Below, in pieces: positions 1-5,872 of a stretch of 24,332 nt of DNA. The translations under genes and the position numbers were made by a program. Source of the stretch: a virus; the IMG/VR virus record IMGVR_UViG_3300043446_002818, positions 1 through 24,332 of that record; one strand, written 5' to 3'. The first letter of the stretch is position 1. Each line of letters starts with the position of its first letter. The notes below the pieces were generated by a model. It did no database searches. It was not told where the DNA came from and worked only from the letters and a program-made list of their open reading frames with translations.

Positions 1-1845
1 GGCCTGAACGTCTGTGCCAATAACAAGGCCAAGGTTGCTTCGGGCACCAGAAGCGGTTGTAGCGCCGGTACCGCCGTACAGGACGCCAACTGCGGTGCCC
101 TGCCACACGCCGGTACCAATCGTACCAACTGACGTAAGGCTCGATCCGGTAATGCCGCTACCAAGGGTGGTGCTGCTCAGTACCGAGGTGCCATTGATGT
201 AGTACGCCTTGCCAGTAGCAAGGCTAATGTGCTCGGACGAGGTCCATGCGTCAGTTGCGTCAACCCAGTTGAAGGTCTTGTCCGTGGTGCCTTTAAGGGT
301 GATACCACCGCCGTCAGCGCCGGCATCCGTTGGGCTAGTGACAGAACCAAGTTCAATGTTCTTATCGTCAACCGTAATGGTCGTCGAGTTAATGGTGGTG
401 GTCGTTCCGTTGACCGTCAAGTCACCAGAAAGAACCAGGCTTGTACCAGTCGCGGCGCCAATGTTTGGCGTGACAAGCGTCGGGCTATTGGCAAAAACAA
501 GCGCGCCAGTCCCCGTCTCATCAGTGATTGCGCTGATCAGGTTTGCAGACGAAGGAGTTGCCAAGAATGTGGCAATCCCAGTTCCAAGACCAGACACACC
601 CGTGCTGATTGGCAGCCCGGTAGCGTTGGTCAACGTAACGCTAGAAGGCGTACCAAGCGCCGGAGTAACAAGCGTTGGGCTATTGGCAAACACCAACGAC
701 CCGCTACCCGTCTCATCGGAGATAACGCTGATGAGTTCTGCAGATGACGTTGCGGCAAACGCGCTCAACTTGTTTGCAGTAAGGGCAACAGTACCACTTG
801 CGTCTGGCAGGTTAATAGTTCGATCTGCCGTTGGGTCAACAACGTCAAGAACGGTTTCAAAATTGTTGTTTGACGCACCTTCCCACTGAATCGTATGCCC
901 AGCAGGGAGGTAAAGGCTATGGATGGTTGGCGTGCCGTTATTGGCAGTAAGGGTAACGTTATCAATCGTTGGGCTGATTGAGAAAACTACTGCGCCAGCA
1001 GTGCCGGTCTCATCTGTTAGGGCGCTGGCAAGGTTTGCCGAAGAGGGCGTGGCAAGGAACGTGGCAACGCCAGTTCCAAGGCCCGAAACACCCGTGCTAA
1101 TCGGCAAACCAGTTGCGTTTGTAAGCGTGGCGCTTGAAGGCGTACCAAGGGCCGGCGTGACCAACGTTGGGCTATTTGCAAAGACCAAAGCGCCAGTTCC
1201 GGTCTCATCAGAGATAACGCCAGCAAGTTCCGACGAAGAAGTTGCCGCAAAGGCGCTCAACTTGTTGCCGGTCAGGGCGACTGTGCCGCTTGTTGCTGGA
1301 AGCGTAATAACCGTGCCGGTTCCCGCAACTGCCGAGGCAATAACCTGCGCCGTTCCAGAAGATGAGCCAGGAAGCGTGACGCTGCTAATACCCGTCAGCG
1401 CAAGGTTGGCCGATGATCGATTAAGCGCAACGGCCGTCGTACCAACGTACGTTGTGTCCGAAGGATTTGCCTTGCCGCTTGCAAGATCATAAGCAGCCTT
1501 GACTGCATTAGGCGTTGCGGCCTTAGTTGTTGAAGTGCTGGAATACGAATCTTCGAGTTGAACGGCACCAGAAGCAGTCGTGCTGGCAGAATCGATAGAA
1601 ATGACAGGAGTTGCTCCGCCGGTCGAATTGATCGGAGAGGTTCCGCTTACAGAAGTGACCGTTCCTGCGCCTGTCGAAAGGGTTACCCAAGCAGCGCCGT
1701 CGTAAACCTTGATCGCGTCGGAAACGGTGTTGTAGTAAATCTGGCCCTGAACCGGAGACGCCGGATCGGCAGACAGGTTCTGAATGGCCGCATTGAGCAA
1801 CTCATTCTTCTGAAGATCTATACTCGCAAGAAACTTGACTGCCAT
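1..1845 (-). CDS. Repeat-rich phage tail fibre protein, C-terminus cut by window edge
   Basis: The frame is open from the ATG at 1845-1843 to base 1, giving 615 codons with no stop, so the C-terminus lies outside the window. The ATG is preceded by a strong AGGAGA six bases upstream. The N-terminus (FLASIDLQKNELLNAAIQNL, then a QGQIYYNT segment) matches the start of many phage fibre proteins that I recognise by pattern. Next come phrases typical of fibres: TLPATSGTVALT, IQWEGASNN, VVDPTADRTI, LTVNGTTTTINSTT, VDDKNIELGS and LTSVGTIGTGVWQGT. Two diverged copies of a roughly 113-residue unit lie at residues 180-293 and 344-456. The composition is rich in Gly, Thr, Ser and Ala with almost no Cys, as expected for a trimeric beta-structured shaft. 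It follows two small genes in the same operon and probably builds the distal adsorption fibre. The missing end may hold a receptor-binding or chaperone domain, but this cannot be seen here. Confidence 0.85.
   Translation of the reverse strand, partial: MAVKFLASIDLQKNELLNAAIQNLSADPASPVQGQIYYNTVSDAIKVYDGAAWVTLSTGAGTVTSVSGTSPINSTGGATPVISIDSASTTASGAVQLEDSYSSTSTTKAATPNAVKAAYDLASGKANPSDTTYVGTTAVALNRSSANLALTGISSVTLPGSSSGTAQVIASAVAGTGTVITLPATSGTVALTGNKLSAFAATSSSELAGVISDETGTGALVFANSPTLVTPALGTPSSATLTNATGLPISTGVSGLGTGVATFLATPSSANLASALTDETGTAGAVVFSISPTIDNVTLTANNGTPTIHSLYLPAGHTIQWEGASNNNFETVLDVVDPTADRTINLPDASGTVALTANKLSAFAATSSAELISVISDETGSGSLVFANSPTLVTPALGTPSSVTLTNATGLPISTGVSGLGTGIATFLATPSSANLISAITDETGTGALVFANSPTLVTPNIGAATGTSLVLSGDLTVNGTTTTINSTTITVDDKNIELGSVTSPTDAGADGGGITLKGTTDKTFNWVDATDAWTSSEHISLATGKAYYINGTSVLSSTTLGSGITGSSLTSVGTIGTGVWQGTAVGVLYGGTGATTASGARSNLGLVIGTDVQA
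478..816 (-). repeat. Intragenic fibre repeat, copy 2 (113 residues)
   Basis: This copy encodes residues 344-456 of the fibre, starting INLPDASGTVALTANKLSAF. It aligns with copy 1 over its full length with one single-residue gap near the end (TDETGTGALVF here, TDETGTAGAVVF in copy 1). The two copies are separated by about 150 bp encoding an IQWEGASNN...VVDPTADR linker. Confidence 0.85.
967..1308 (-). repeat. Intragenic fibre repeat, copy 1 (114 residues)
   Basis: This copy encodes residues 180-293 of the fibre. It starts with ITLPATSGTVALTGNKLSAF and contains the sub-motifs DETGTGALVF, SPTLVTPALGTPSS and LPISTGVSGLGTG. It ends with a second DETG...SPT half-repeat. The nucleotide sequence differs from copy 2 at many third positions while the protein is well conserved, so the duplication is old and under protein-level selection. 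Confidence 0.85.
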
Positions 1846-1851
1846 TTCTTA

Positions 1852-1857
1852 TCTCCT
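1852..1857 (-). promoter_or_regulatory. Shine-Dalgarno site of the tail fibre gene
   Basis: On the minus strand the sequence reads AGGAGATAAGAAATG, which is a strong ribosome binding site six bases before the fibre start. Its first two bases are part of the TAG stop codon of the upstream gene, so translation of the two genes is closely coupled. Confidence 0.8.
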
Positions 1858-2179
1858 AATTTAAATATGCCTGCCCGCTGAATCCAGCGGAGAACGTGAT
1901 AACAAGCGTATTATCACTGGTGTAATTGACTTCGCCAATGACTACTGTACCTGCGGAGTCAACCACGGTAACGCTTGGGCGTCGCCCAAGATTGTGCGTA
2001 ATGGTCCAGGTTGCAGACGGAGTGTTCTGATTAAAGACGTAGTAGTTAAATGAACTGCCAACGTTAACCACCGCCGGAGCAGGTGATACAGCAGTATTAA
2101 ATGGTCGCACCTGTGCCGTGTTGGTTTCGCGAACAACGGAGATTGTTCCGCCCTCATCAACAATGCGCAGCGGGCTCAT
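1856..2179 (-). CDS. Small tail-fibre-associated protein with fibre-type C-terminal domain
   Basis: A 107-residue protein. The C-terminal half (residues ~57-107) contains WTITHNLGRRPSVTVVDS followed by GTVVIGEVNY and ends TFSAGFSGQAYLN. I recognise this as a short beta-rich domain often found at the C-termini of phage tail fibres and tip proteins. Here it forms almost the whole of a separate small protein, after an N-terminal strand-rich stretch (ISVVRETNTAQVRPF). The ATG overlaps the TGA stop of the upstream gene (ATGA, 2176-2179), and the TAG stop overlaps the ribosome binding site of the fibre gene downstream, so all three are translationally coupled. A role as a tail-tip or fibre-attachment component is likely but inferred. 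No signal peptide or membrane segment is visible. Confidence 0.75.
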   Translation of the reverse strand: MSPLRIVDEGGTISVVRETNTAQVRPFNTAVSPAPAVVNVGSSFNYYVFNQNTPSATWTITHNLGRRPSVTVVDSAGTVVIGEVNYTSDNTLVITFSAGFSGQAYLN

Positions 2180-2523
2180 CGGGTCACCTCTGCAGAAATC
2201 ACGAAGTCTCCGCCCATGACCTTGTCGACATATTCGCCGTTGACAACCTCAAGGTCGTACACATAGTTTCCGGCAGGAATTGCAGACGTGATCGATCCAT
2301 CCACGAGGATGGTGATTGTTCCGGCTGATCCGCCAAGCGTCAGCCCGCCATCTGGGCTGGTAAGGGAAAGATAGGCATAGCCGGAACCCGCTCGCGGTCG
2401 AACCTGCATACGAGCGGTGTAGCCAGTCAGATTTACCGGGTCTCCTGACGCATTGTTATACGTCACGACCCGGGAAAGGCTGCTGCCCTGTTCGGTGGAG
2501 ATGTCGTAATCAATGATGGCCAT
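2176..2523 (-). CDS. Small phage structural protein, BppU-N-like fold suspected
   Basis: A 115-residue protein when started at MAIIDYDIS. The pattern is a polar N-terminal strand (QGSSLSRVVTY), a central LTGYTARMQVRP motif, a GGLTLGGSAGTITILVD segment, and an IPAGNYVYDLEVV stretch leading to DFVISAEVTR. This arrangement resembles the N-terminal beta-sandwich of upper-baseplate (BppU-type) and related accessory proteins encoded beside tail fibres. The resemblance is by pattern only. Start choice: an in-frame TTG at 2541 and an ATG at 2532 also exist. I prefer the ATG at 2523 because none of the three has a Shine-Dalgarno site, and a TAGAAT box ends seven bases before this ATG, which fits a leaderless transcript. 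It is the first gene of the three-gene adsorption cassette. Confidence 0.7.
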   Translation of the reverse strand: MAIIDYDISTEQGSSLSRVVTYNNASGDPVNLTGYTARMQVRPRAGSGYAYLSLTSPDGGLTLGGSAGTITILVDGSITSAIPAGNYVYDLEVVNGEYVDKVMGGDFVISAEVTR

Positions 2524-2536
2524 GCATGGCATTCTA
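2523..2536 (-). promoter_or_regulatory. Putative leaderless promoter of the adsorption cassette
   Basis: On the minus strand TAGAAT (2536-2531) is followed by seven bases and then the ATG at 2523, which places the expected transcription start on or next to the A of the start codon. This TANNNT-to-ATG spacing is a known signature of leaderless genes, common in Actinobacteria. The -35 region is poor: TTGTGT at a 16-base spacing matches only in the TTG. No Shine-Dalgarno site precedes the gene, which supports the reading. Confidence 0.45.
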
Positions 2537-2550
2537 CACAAAAAACAAGA

Positions 2551-2570
2551 TCACACAACATTATTTGTGA
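2551..2570. promoter_or_regulatory. Weak dyad TCACA-N10-TGTGA between divergent promoters
   Basis: Five-base perfect inverted arms sit in the 93-bp region between the divergent terminase and adsorption cassettes. They lie just upstream of both -10 boxes, where a shared regulator could bind. The arms are short and chance occurrence is quite possible. Confidence 0.25.
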
Positions 2571-2580
2571 CTGCGTGATG

Positions 2581-2593
2581 TATAATAACCCCA
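2581..2593 (+). promoter_or_regulatory. Promoter -10 element of the terminase operon
   Basis: A perfect TATAAT lies at 2581-2586, with an A at 2593 as the likely transcription start. This would leave a 24-base leader before the terminase small-subunit ATG. No good -35 box is found at 16-18 bases upstream, so an activator or other sigma contacts may be needed. Confidence 0.5.
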
Positions 2594-2607
2594 CGACAAC
2601 GTCATTT

Positions 2608-2612
2608 AGGAG
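2608..2612 (+). promoter_or_regulatory. Shine-Dalgarno site fixing the small terminase start
   Basis: AGGAG lies four bases before the ATG at 2617. It supports that start rather than the in-frame ATG at 2575, which lies upstream of the TATAAT box and would not be on the transcript. Confidence 0.75.
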
Positions 2613-2616
2613 AACC

Positions 2617-3168
2617 ATGGGACGACCAGGACGATTACCGCAAGGACAAGTACAGGCAGTCAGGGACAGGATTCGCTCGCTGCTGCTTGCCGGGCTGCAT
2701 CCAAGTGCCATTGCCAAGCAGGTAGAACTCGCTGAAGACACGGTTCGTCGGCACTTGACGGTCATCCGGCAGGAGTGGAAAGAGCAGGGACTGGACGTCA
2801 GCGGCACTCGACTGGAGTTGATTGCCAAGGCAAACTCTATCTCGCAACAGGCAGCCATTGAGGCGGCTAAGGCGCGTGGCACAAGCGCTGCCGTTGCCGC
2901 ACTGAAGTTGCAACTAGAGGTGGTCGACCGCATTGCAAAATTGACTGGTGCATACGCTCCGGAAAAGGCTGAGATTAGCGGCCCGGGCGGAGGTGCCATT
3001 CAGGTTGTCCAAACCGAACATGAAATCGATCATTTGCCGCCAGCGCAGGTAGCCGCACGACTGCGCGCATGGGCAGAAGACATTGAGTCGCAGAAGGCTG
3101 GAGAGGAGGTGCCAGATGAACAACCAGGAGTACCGCGATTGGTTGAGGCGGAAAGCACAGACGTCTGA
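2617..3168 (+). CDS. terS: Terminase small subunit (TerS-like)
   Basis: A 183-residue protein that probably recognises the packaging site on phage DNA and loads the large terminase. The N-terminus GRPGRLPQGQVQAVRDRI leads into a helix-turn-helix at residues ~28-50 (HPSAIAKQVELAEDTVRRHL). A long helical region follows at residues ~63-115, probably for oligomerisation, with a SGPGGGAIQVVQTEHEIDHL segment typical of small terminases near the C-terminus. The family assignment rests on this pattern and on the gene directly downstream being the large terminase. The 3' end overlaps the start of that gene by 53 bases in another frame. The longer reading from the ATG at 2575 is rejected because it includes the promoter -10 box. 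Confidence 0.8.
   Translation: MGRPGRLPQGQVQAVRDRIRSLLLAGLHPSAIAKQVELAEDTVRRHLTVIRQEWKEQGLDVSGTRLELIAKANSISQQAAIEAAKARGTSAAVAALKLQLEVVDRIAKLTGAYAPEKAEISGPGGGAIQVVQTEHEIDHLPPAQVAARLRAWAEDIESQKAGEEVPDEQPGVPRLVEAESTDV
3105..3110 (+). promoter_or_regulatory. Shine-Dalgarno site fixing the large terminase start
   Basis: GGAGGT lies inside the 3' end of the small terminase gene, five bases before the ATG at 3116. It selects that ATG over the upstream in-frame ATG at 3083 and implies translational coupling. Confidence 0.8.
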
Positions 3169-4540
3169 CGCCGCCTTTGCGGAGTACGTCAGCAATCTCG
3201 TGTTCCCCAAACACCTCAGGGAGATGGAGCAATTTCTCAACGAGCACGACCGCGCCTTGGTGCTCATGCCACGCGGCCATGCTAAGACAACGCAACTTTT
3301 GCATCGCGCTGCGCGTCTTATTGGCGTTCACAAGGGCCAGATTCGTGTAGGTATCTTAACCGCCGTATTGTCTGATGCGCTTGCCCGTTCGCGTGCGGTT
3401 CGAGCCCTTGTCGAGCATCCACGATTTGCCGAGGTGTTTGAGTGGGCGCAACAGGGCGTGATTGGCACGAAGTGGACAGATGAAGTGTGGACCATCAAGG
3501 GAACAAATCTTGGCAAGGATGCCACCTGTTTCGCAGACGGCGTGGGCTCCATTAAGCCCGGCGCTCGCCTTGATGTGCTTCTTGCCGACGACATGGTCGG
3601 CATCAAGGAAAACGCCACGCCTTTGCAGCGACAGAAGTCTAGTGAAACGTATTGGCAGGTAGTTGACCCCATGCTTGTTCCGGGATCTAAGCGCTGGTAC
3701 ATCGGCACGCGCTGGCACGAGGACGACTTCTACGCGGAATTGACGCGAAAGGGCGTTCCTACTTACCAGCGACGATCTCTTGAAGATTCTGGTCCACTCT
3801 GGCCGGAGATGTACACCGAAGAGGCGCTGCTTCAGAAAAAGGAAGAACTTGGTGGTCCAATCTTCTCCCTGCAATACCAGAACGACGTGACCCAGATGGG
3901 CGGTAACATCTTTCGCTATGACTTCCTGCAATATGTCGACCGCGTCCCTGCTGGCGCCCGGCGCATCGGGGTAGACCTTGCATCATCCGCCAGTGAGCGT
4001 TCGGACTACACGGCGGCAGTAGAGATTGTCGAAGATGCAGATAAGAACCTGTATGTCGTTGGGGCATATCGGGAGCGACTGGTTCAAGGGCATCAGCAGT
4101 GGCTGACGGGCCTAGATAAGAACGGCTCTATCGTGGACGGCTCGAACGGACCACGCATGCTCTGGCCAGCCCGCTACGTCGGTCTTCGCGGACAGCAGGA
4201 TGTAGACATGGATAGCCCGCGCAACTTTGAGGCGGTCAACATTGAGGCCGTGCAGCATCAAAGCACGTTCGTGCGCGAAATGCTATCTGAGACCAGGCTT
4301 CCGGCTCGCCCAATCCGCCCAGACCGGGACAAGGTGGTACGCGCTCGCGCCTTGGCAGCACGATACGAGGCCGGAAAAGTGTTCCATCTTCGAGGTGGGC
4401 CAGGGATTAGCGCACTAGAGGCTGAGATGCTAGGATTCCCTAATAGCGAGCACGACGACATGGTCGACGCGCTGGTTTATGCCGCAGATGTGGGTGGGGT
4501 CGGCTTTTACTTCACCTCAGCAACGAGGTTTGCAGGATGA
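3116..4540 (+). CDS. terL: Terminase large subunit (ATPase and nuclease)
   Basis: A 474-residue DNA-packaging motor, the usual size for this family. The N-terminal ATPase shows a Walker A-type loop MPRGHAKTT at residues 51-59, a Walker B DVLLADD at 153-159 with its acidic pair D158/D159, and a GTRWHEDD motif at 197-204 that fits the ATP-coupling segment. The C-terminal RNase H-like nuclease shows GVDLA with D287, an acidic residue in NIEAV (E377), and EHDDMVDAL at residues 446-454 supplying the final aspartates. All key residues are present, so the enzyme looks active. The protein docks on the portal and translocates and cuts concatemeric DNA. No portal gene follows; three small genes do instead, which is atypical. 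Its stop overlaps the next start (ATGA, 4537-4540). Confidence 0.93.
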   Translation: MNNQEYRDWLRRKAQTSDAAFAEYVSNLVFPKHLREMEQFLNEHDRALVLMPRGHAKTTQLLHRAARLIGVHKGQIRVGILTAVLSDALARSRAVRALVEHPRFAEVFEWAQQGVIGTKWTDEVWTIKGTNLGKDATCFADGVGSIKPGARLDVLLADDMVGIKENATPLQRQKSSETYWQVVDPMLVPGSKRWYIGTRWHEDDFYAELTRKGVPTYQRRSLEDSGPLWPEMYTEEALLQKKEELGGPIFSLQYQNDVTQMGGNIFRYDFLQYVDRVPAGARRIGVDLASSASERSDYTAAVEIVEDADKNLYVVGAYRERLVQGHQQWLTGLDKNGSIVDGSNGPRMLWPARYVGLRGQQDVDMDSPRNFEAVNIEAVQHQSTFVREMLSETRLPARPIRPDRDKVVRARALAARYEAGKVFHLRGGPGISALEAEMLGFPNSEHDDMVDALVYAADVGGVGFYFTSATRFAG

Positions 4541-4683
4541 CGGTTGAAGATCTGTTCAAGAAGATTGGCGCACAGACCATGGAGATCGACGCGCTTCGTC
4601 TGGAGATTGAGCGCCTGACGGAGATTATCGGTCGCCAGCAGGCAGAGGCCAAAGAAAAGGGCGAAGAAAAGAAGAGCAAGTAA
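4537..4683 (+). CDS. 48-residue coiled-coil microprotein
   Basis: This short gene starts with the ATGA overlap of the large terminase stop and ends directly before the next ATG (TAAATG). Hydrophobic or neutral residues fall on a regular 3-4 spacing at positions 10, 13, 17, 20, 24, 27 and 31 (I, Q, I, L, I, L, I), which predicts a parallel coiled coil. A strongly charged Lys/Glu tail follows at residues 36-48. No family is recognised. The tight packing and clear heptads support a real gene. It could be an oligomerisation partner for a terminase-region protein, but this is conjecture. Confidence 0.65.
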   Translation: MTVEDLFKKIGAQTMEIDALRLEIERLTEIIGRQQAEAKEKGEEKKSK

Positions 4684-5112
4684 ATGATCCGGGATATCGT
4701 CCAAGCAGATAAGGCGAAAAACCCGGCACCGTACAGAGAATTCAATGAACTTCTGACAAAGGTCTTGCAGAAGTACAACATGACGTTTAACACCTTTGCC
4801 AAGGTGGCTTCGTCGCTTGGCGTTGAGATGACGTTCAATCGTTTACGGGATGTGTATTACGAGCGAGTCCTCATTAGCCCCAACGATATTGTCACTTTGC
4901 AAAAGGTATTAAACGCTCCGACCAAAGACGCCACAAGCAGCCGGATCATTGCTATGTATAGGAATTCGGTTGACTCGATGTGCCGATCTTGCGCAAACAC
5001 GGACAAGAATCCGACGTGCTGGGACGCTACGTGCCCACTTCGACCGGTTTCGCCGCTGCCGCTTGCAGAAGGCAATGAGATTGAAGAGGAGGACGATAGT
5101 GACTTACTCTGA
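4684..5112 (+). CDS. Helical, possibly HTH protein with four-cysteine zinc-like tail
   Basis: A 142-residue protein of unrecognised family. Residues ~17-78 are helix-rich and resemble the layout of a lambda-repressor-type helix-turn-helix (MTFNTFAKVASSLGVEM, then ISPNDIVTLQKVLNAP). Residues 100-117 carry four cysteines as C-X2-C-X8-C-X4-C (C100, C103, C112, C117), which could bind one zinc ion. The C-terminus is acidic (EIEEEDDSD). The start abuts the stop of the microprotein, and the 3' end overlaps the next gene by 14 bases, encoding that gene's ribosome binding site. A DNA-binding or regulatory role in the packaging operon is plausible but inferred only from these motifs. Confidence 0.7.
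   Translation: MIRDIVQADKAKNPAPYREFNELLTKVLQKYNMTFNTFAKVASSLGVEMTFNRLRDVYYERVLISPNDIVTLQKVLNAPTKDATSSRIIAMYRNSVDSMCRSCANTDKNPTCWDATCPLRPVSPLPLAEGNEIEEEDDSDLL
5086..5092 (+). promoter_or_regulatory. Shine-Dalgarno site supporting a GTG start
   Basis: GAGGAGG lies six bases before the GTG at 5099, inside the acidic C-terminal coding region of the previous gene. The internal ATG at 5117 has GAGG only three bases away, too close for good initiation, so the GTG is preferred. Confidence 0.7.
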
Positions 5113-5389
5113 GGAAATGAAGCAGCCAATGGACATTGTAATTCGCTACACGAAGAGTGCGACTTATGCCAAGTGGCACATCCTGTACGACAATGTCGTT
5201 CAGGACACCGCCCCAACGCCCGAGCGTGCTCTTGAGGCCGCTGCTCGCTTTATTATCAGCCGCATGACGGATGATGACGACGCTGGGGAGATGCGTATCC
5301 GATGGACCGATGTCCCAGTCGGTTTTACTCCCCCGGACGCCTCAACTCTTGCCCCGATTATCGAGGACGACCGCGAACCGGTGCACTGA
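5099..5389 (+). CDS. Small protein of unknown function, GTG start
   Basis: A 96-residue protein. The sequence alternates strand-like (MDIVIRYTKSATYAKWHILY) and helical (TPERALEAAARFIISRM) segments, with an acidic run DDDD at residues ~61-64 and an acidic, proline-containing C-terminus. No family or catalytic motif is recognised. It is the last gene of the plus-strand operon: its start overlaps the previous gene and its stop lies five bases before an intrinsic terminator. Its final 32 bases overlap the end of the convergent ParB-like gene. Confidence 0.7.
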   Translation: MTYSEEMKQPMDIVIRYTKSATYAKWHILYDNVVQDTAPTPERALEAAARFIISRMTDDDDAGEMRIRWTDVPVGFTPPDASTLAPIIEDDREPVH

Positions 5390-5870
5390 GCACATGCCCG
5401 CAATTCGGGCATTTCTTTTCTGGCTTCTCTGAGTCAAGTGGTCCCATATCCATTGACGAGGCAATCAGAGCATCTACCTCTTCTTGGTCGTACCCGGTAG
5501 CAAGAAGATCTCCGTCCGCCGCTGCGGCAGAGAGCAGGGCGGCCAGCGAGTCCTCATTGTAGTCTGCCTTATCGGACACCCGGTTGTCGGCAAGCATGAT
5601 GTTGCGCGCCCGGCGGTCATCGACATCAAGGAAGATGACAGGGACTTGCTTCCACCCAAGTTGACGAACCGCCATCAGACGATGGTTGCCCACCAAAACA
5701 AAGTTAGTTGATTTCTGCGCGATTAGTGCTCCGTACCAACCGTTCTGGCTGATAGAAGTAATAATCGCCCCGACGTCACCATCCCGGGGGTTATCGGGAT
5801 GGTTGGCAACCTGGTCAATTTCTACCCAAGTTACCGAAACGTCAGGGCGATCACTTGCGGCCTTAGCCAC
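5358..5870 (-). CDS. ParB/Srx-fold (ParB-like nuclease domain) protein
   Basis: A 170-residue protein with the ParB N-terminal fold. It shows VANHPDNPRDGD at residues 21-32, GNHRLMA at 61-67 (the position of the CTP/phosphate-binding or nuclease box) and MLADNR at 92-97. The usual helix-turn-helix DNA-binding and dimerisation domains of a chromosome-partition ParB are missing, so a partition role is unlikely. Such short phage versions may act as nucleases or modulate DNA modification, but the substrate is unknown. The C-terminus ends with a single CPNCGH half-ribbon (C154, C157). The start is GTG two bases after the stop of the holin-like gene, with AAAGG seven bases upstream. Its 3' end carries the opposite-strand terminator and overlaps the last plus-strand gene. 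Confidence 0.8.
   Translation of the reverse strand: MAKAASDRPDVSVTWVEIDQVANHPDNPRDGDVGAIITSISQNGWYGALIAQKSTNFVLVGNHRLMAVRQLGWKQVPVIFLDVDDRRARNIMLADNRVSDKADYNEDSLAALLSAAAADGDLLATGYDQEEVDALIASSMDMGPLDSEKPEKKCPNCGHVLSAPVRGRPR
5394..5420 (+). terminator. Intrinsic terminator of the terminase operon
   Basis: A perfect seven-base stem (ATGCCCG at 5394-5400, CGGGCAT at 5406-5412) closes a five-base loop CAATT and is followed by TTCTTTTC. It starts five bases after the last plus-strand stop codon. It lies within the coding sequence of the ParB-like gene on the other strand, exactly where that gene encodes its CPNCGH motif. Confidence 0.75.
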
Positions 5871-5872
5871 GA

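Noticed and set aside
209-1492. Long plus-strand open frames opposite the tail fibre gene (226 and 189 codons)
   Set aside because: They are antisense to a recognisable fibre with its own ribosome binding site. The predicted proteins are low-complexity Val/Ala/Pro strings that mirror the repeats of the true gene.
2575-2616. Upstream ATG for the small terminase
   Set aside because: This ATG lies before the TATAAT box and so would not be transcribed from that promoter; the ATG at 2617 has AGGAG four bases upstream.
2463-2999. Minus-strand open frame of 178 codons across the terminase promoter and small terminase gene
   Set aside because: It runs through both divergent promoters and antisense to a gene with helix-turn-helix content and a good ribosome binding site. 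It shows no family motif.
3083-3115. Upstream ATG for the large terminase
   Set aside because: It has no matching ribosome binding site, while GGAGGT lies five bases before the ATG at 3116.
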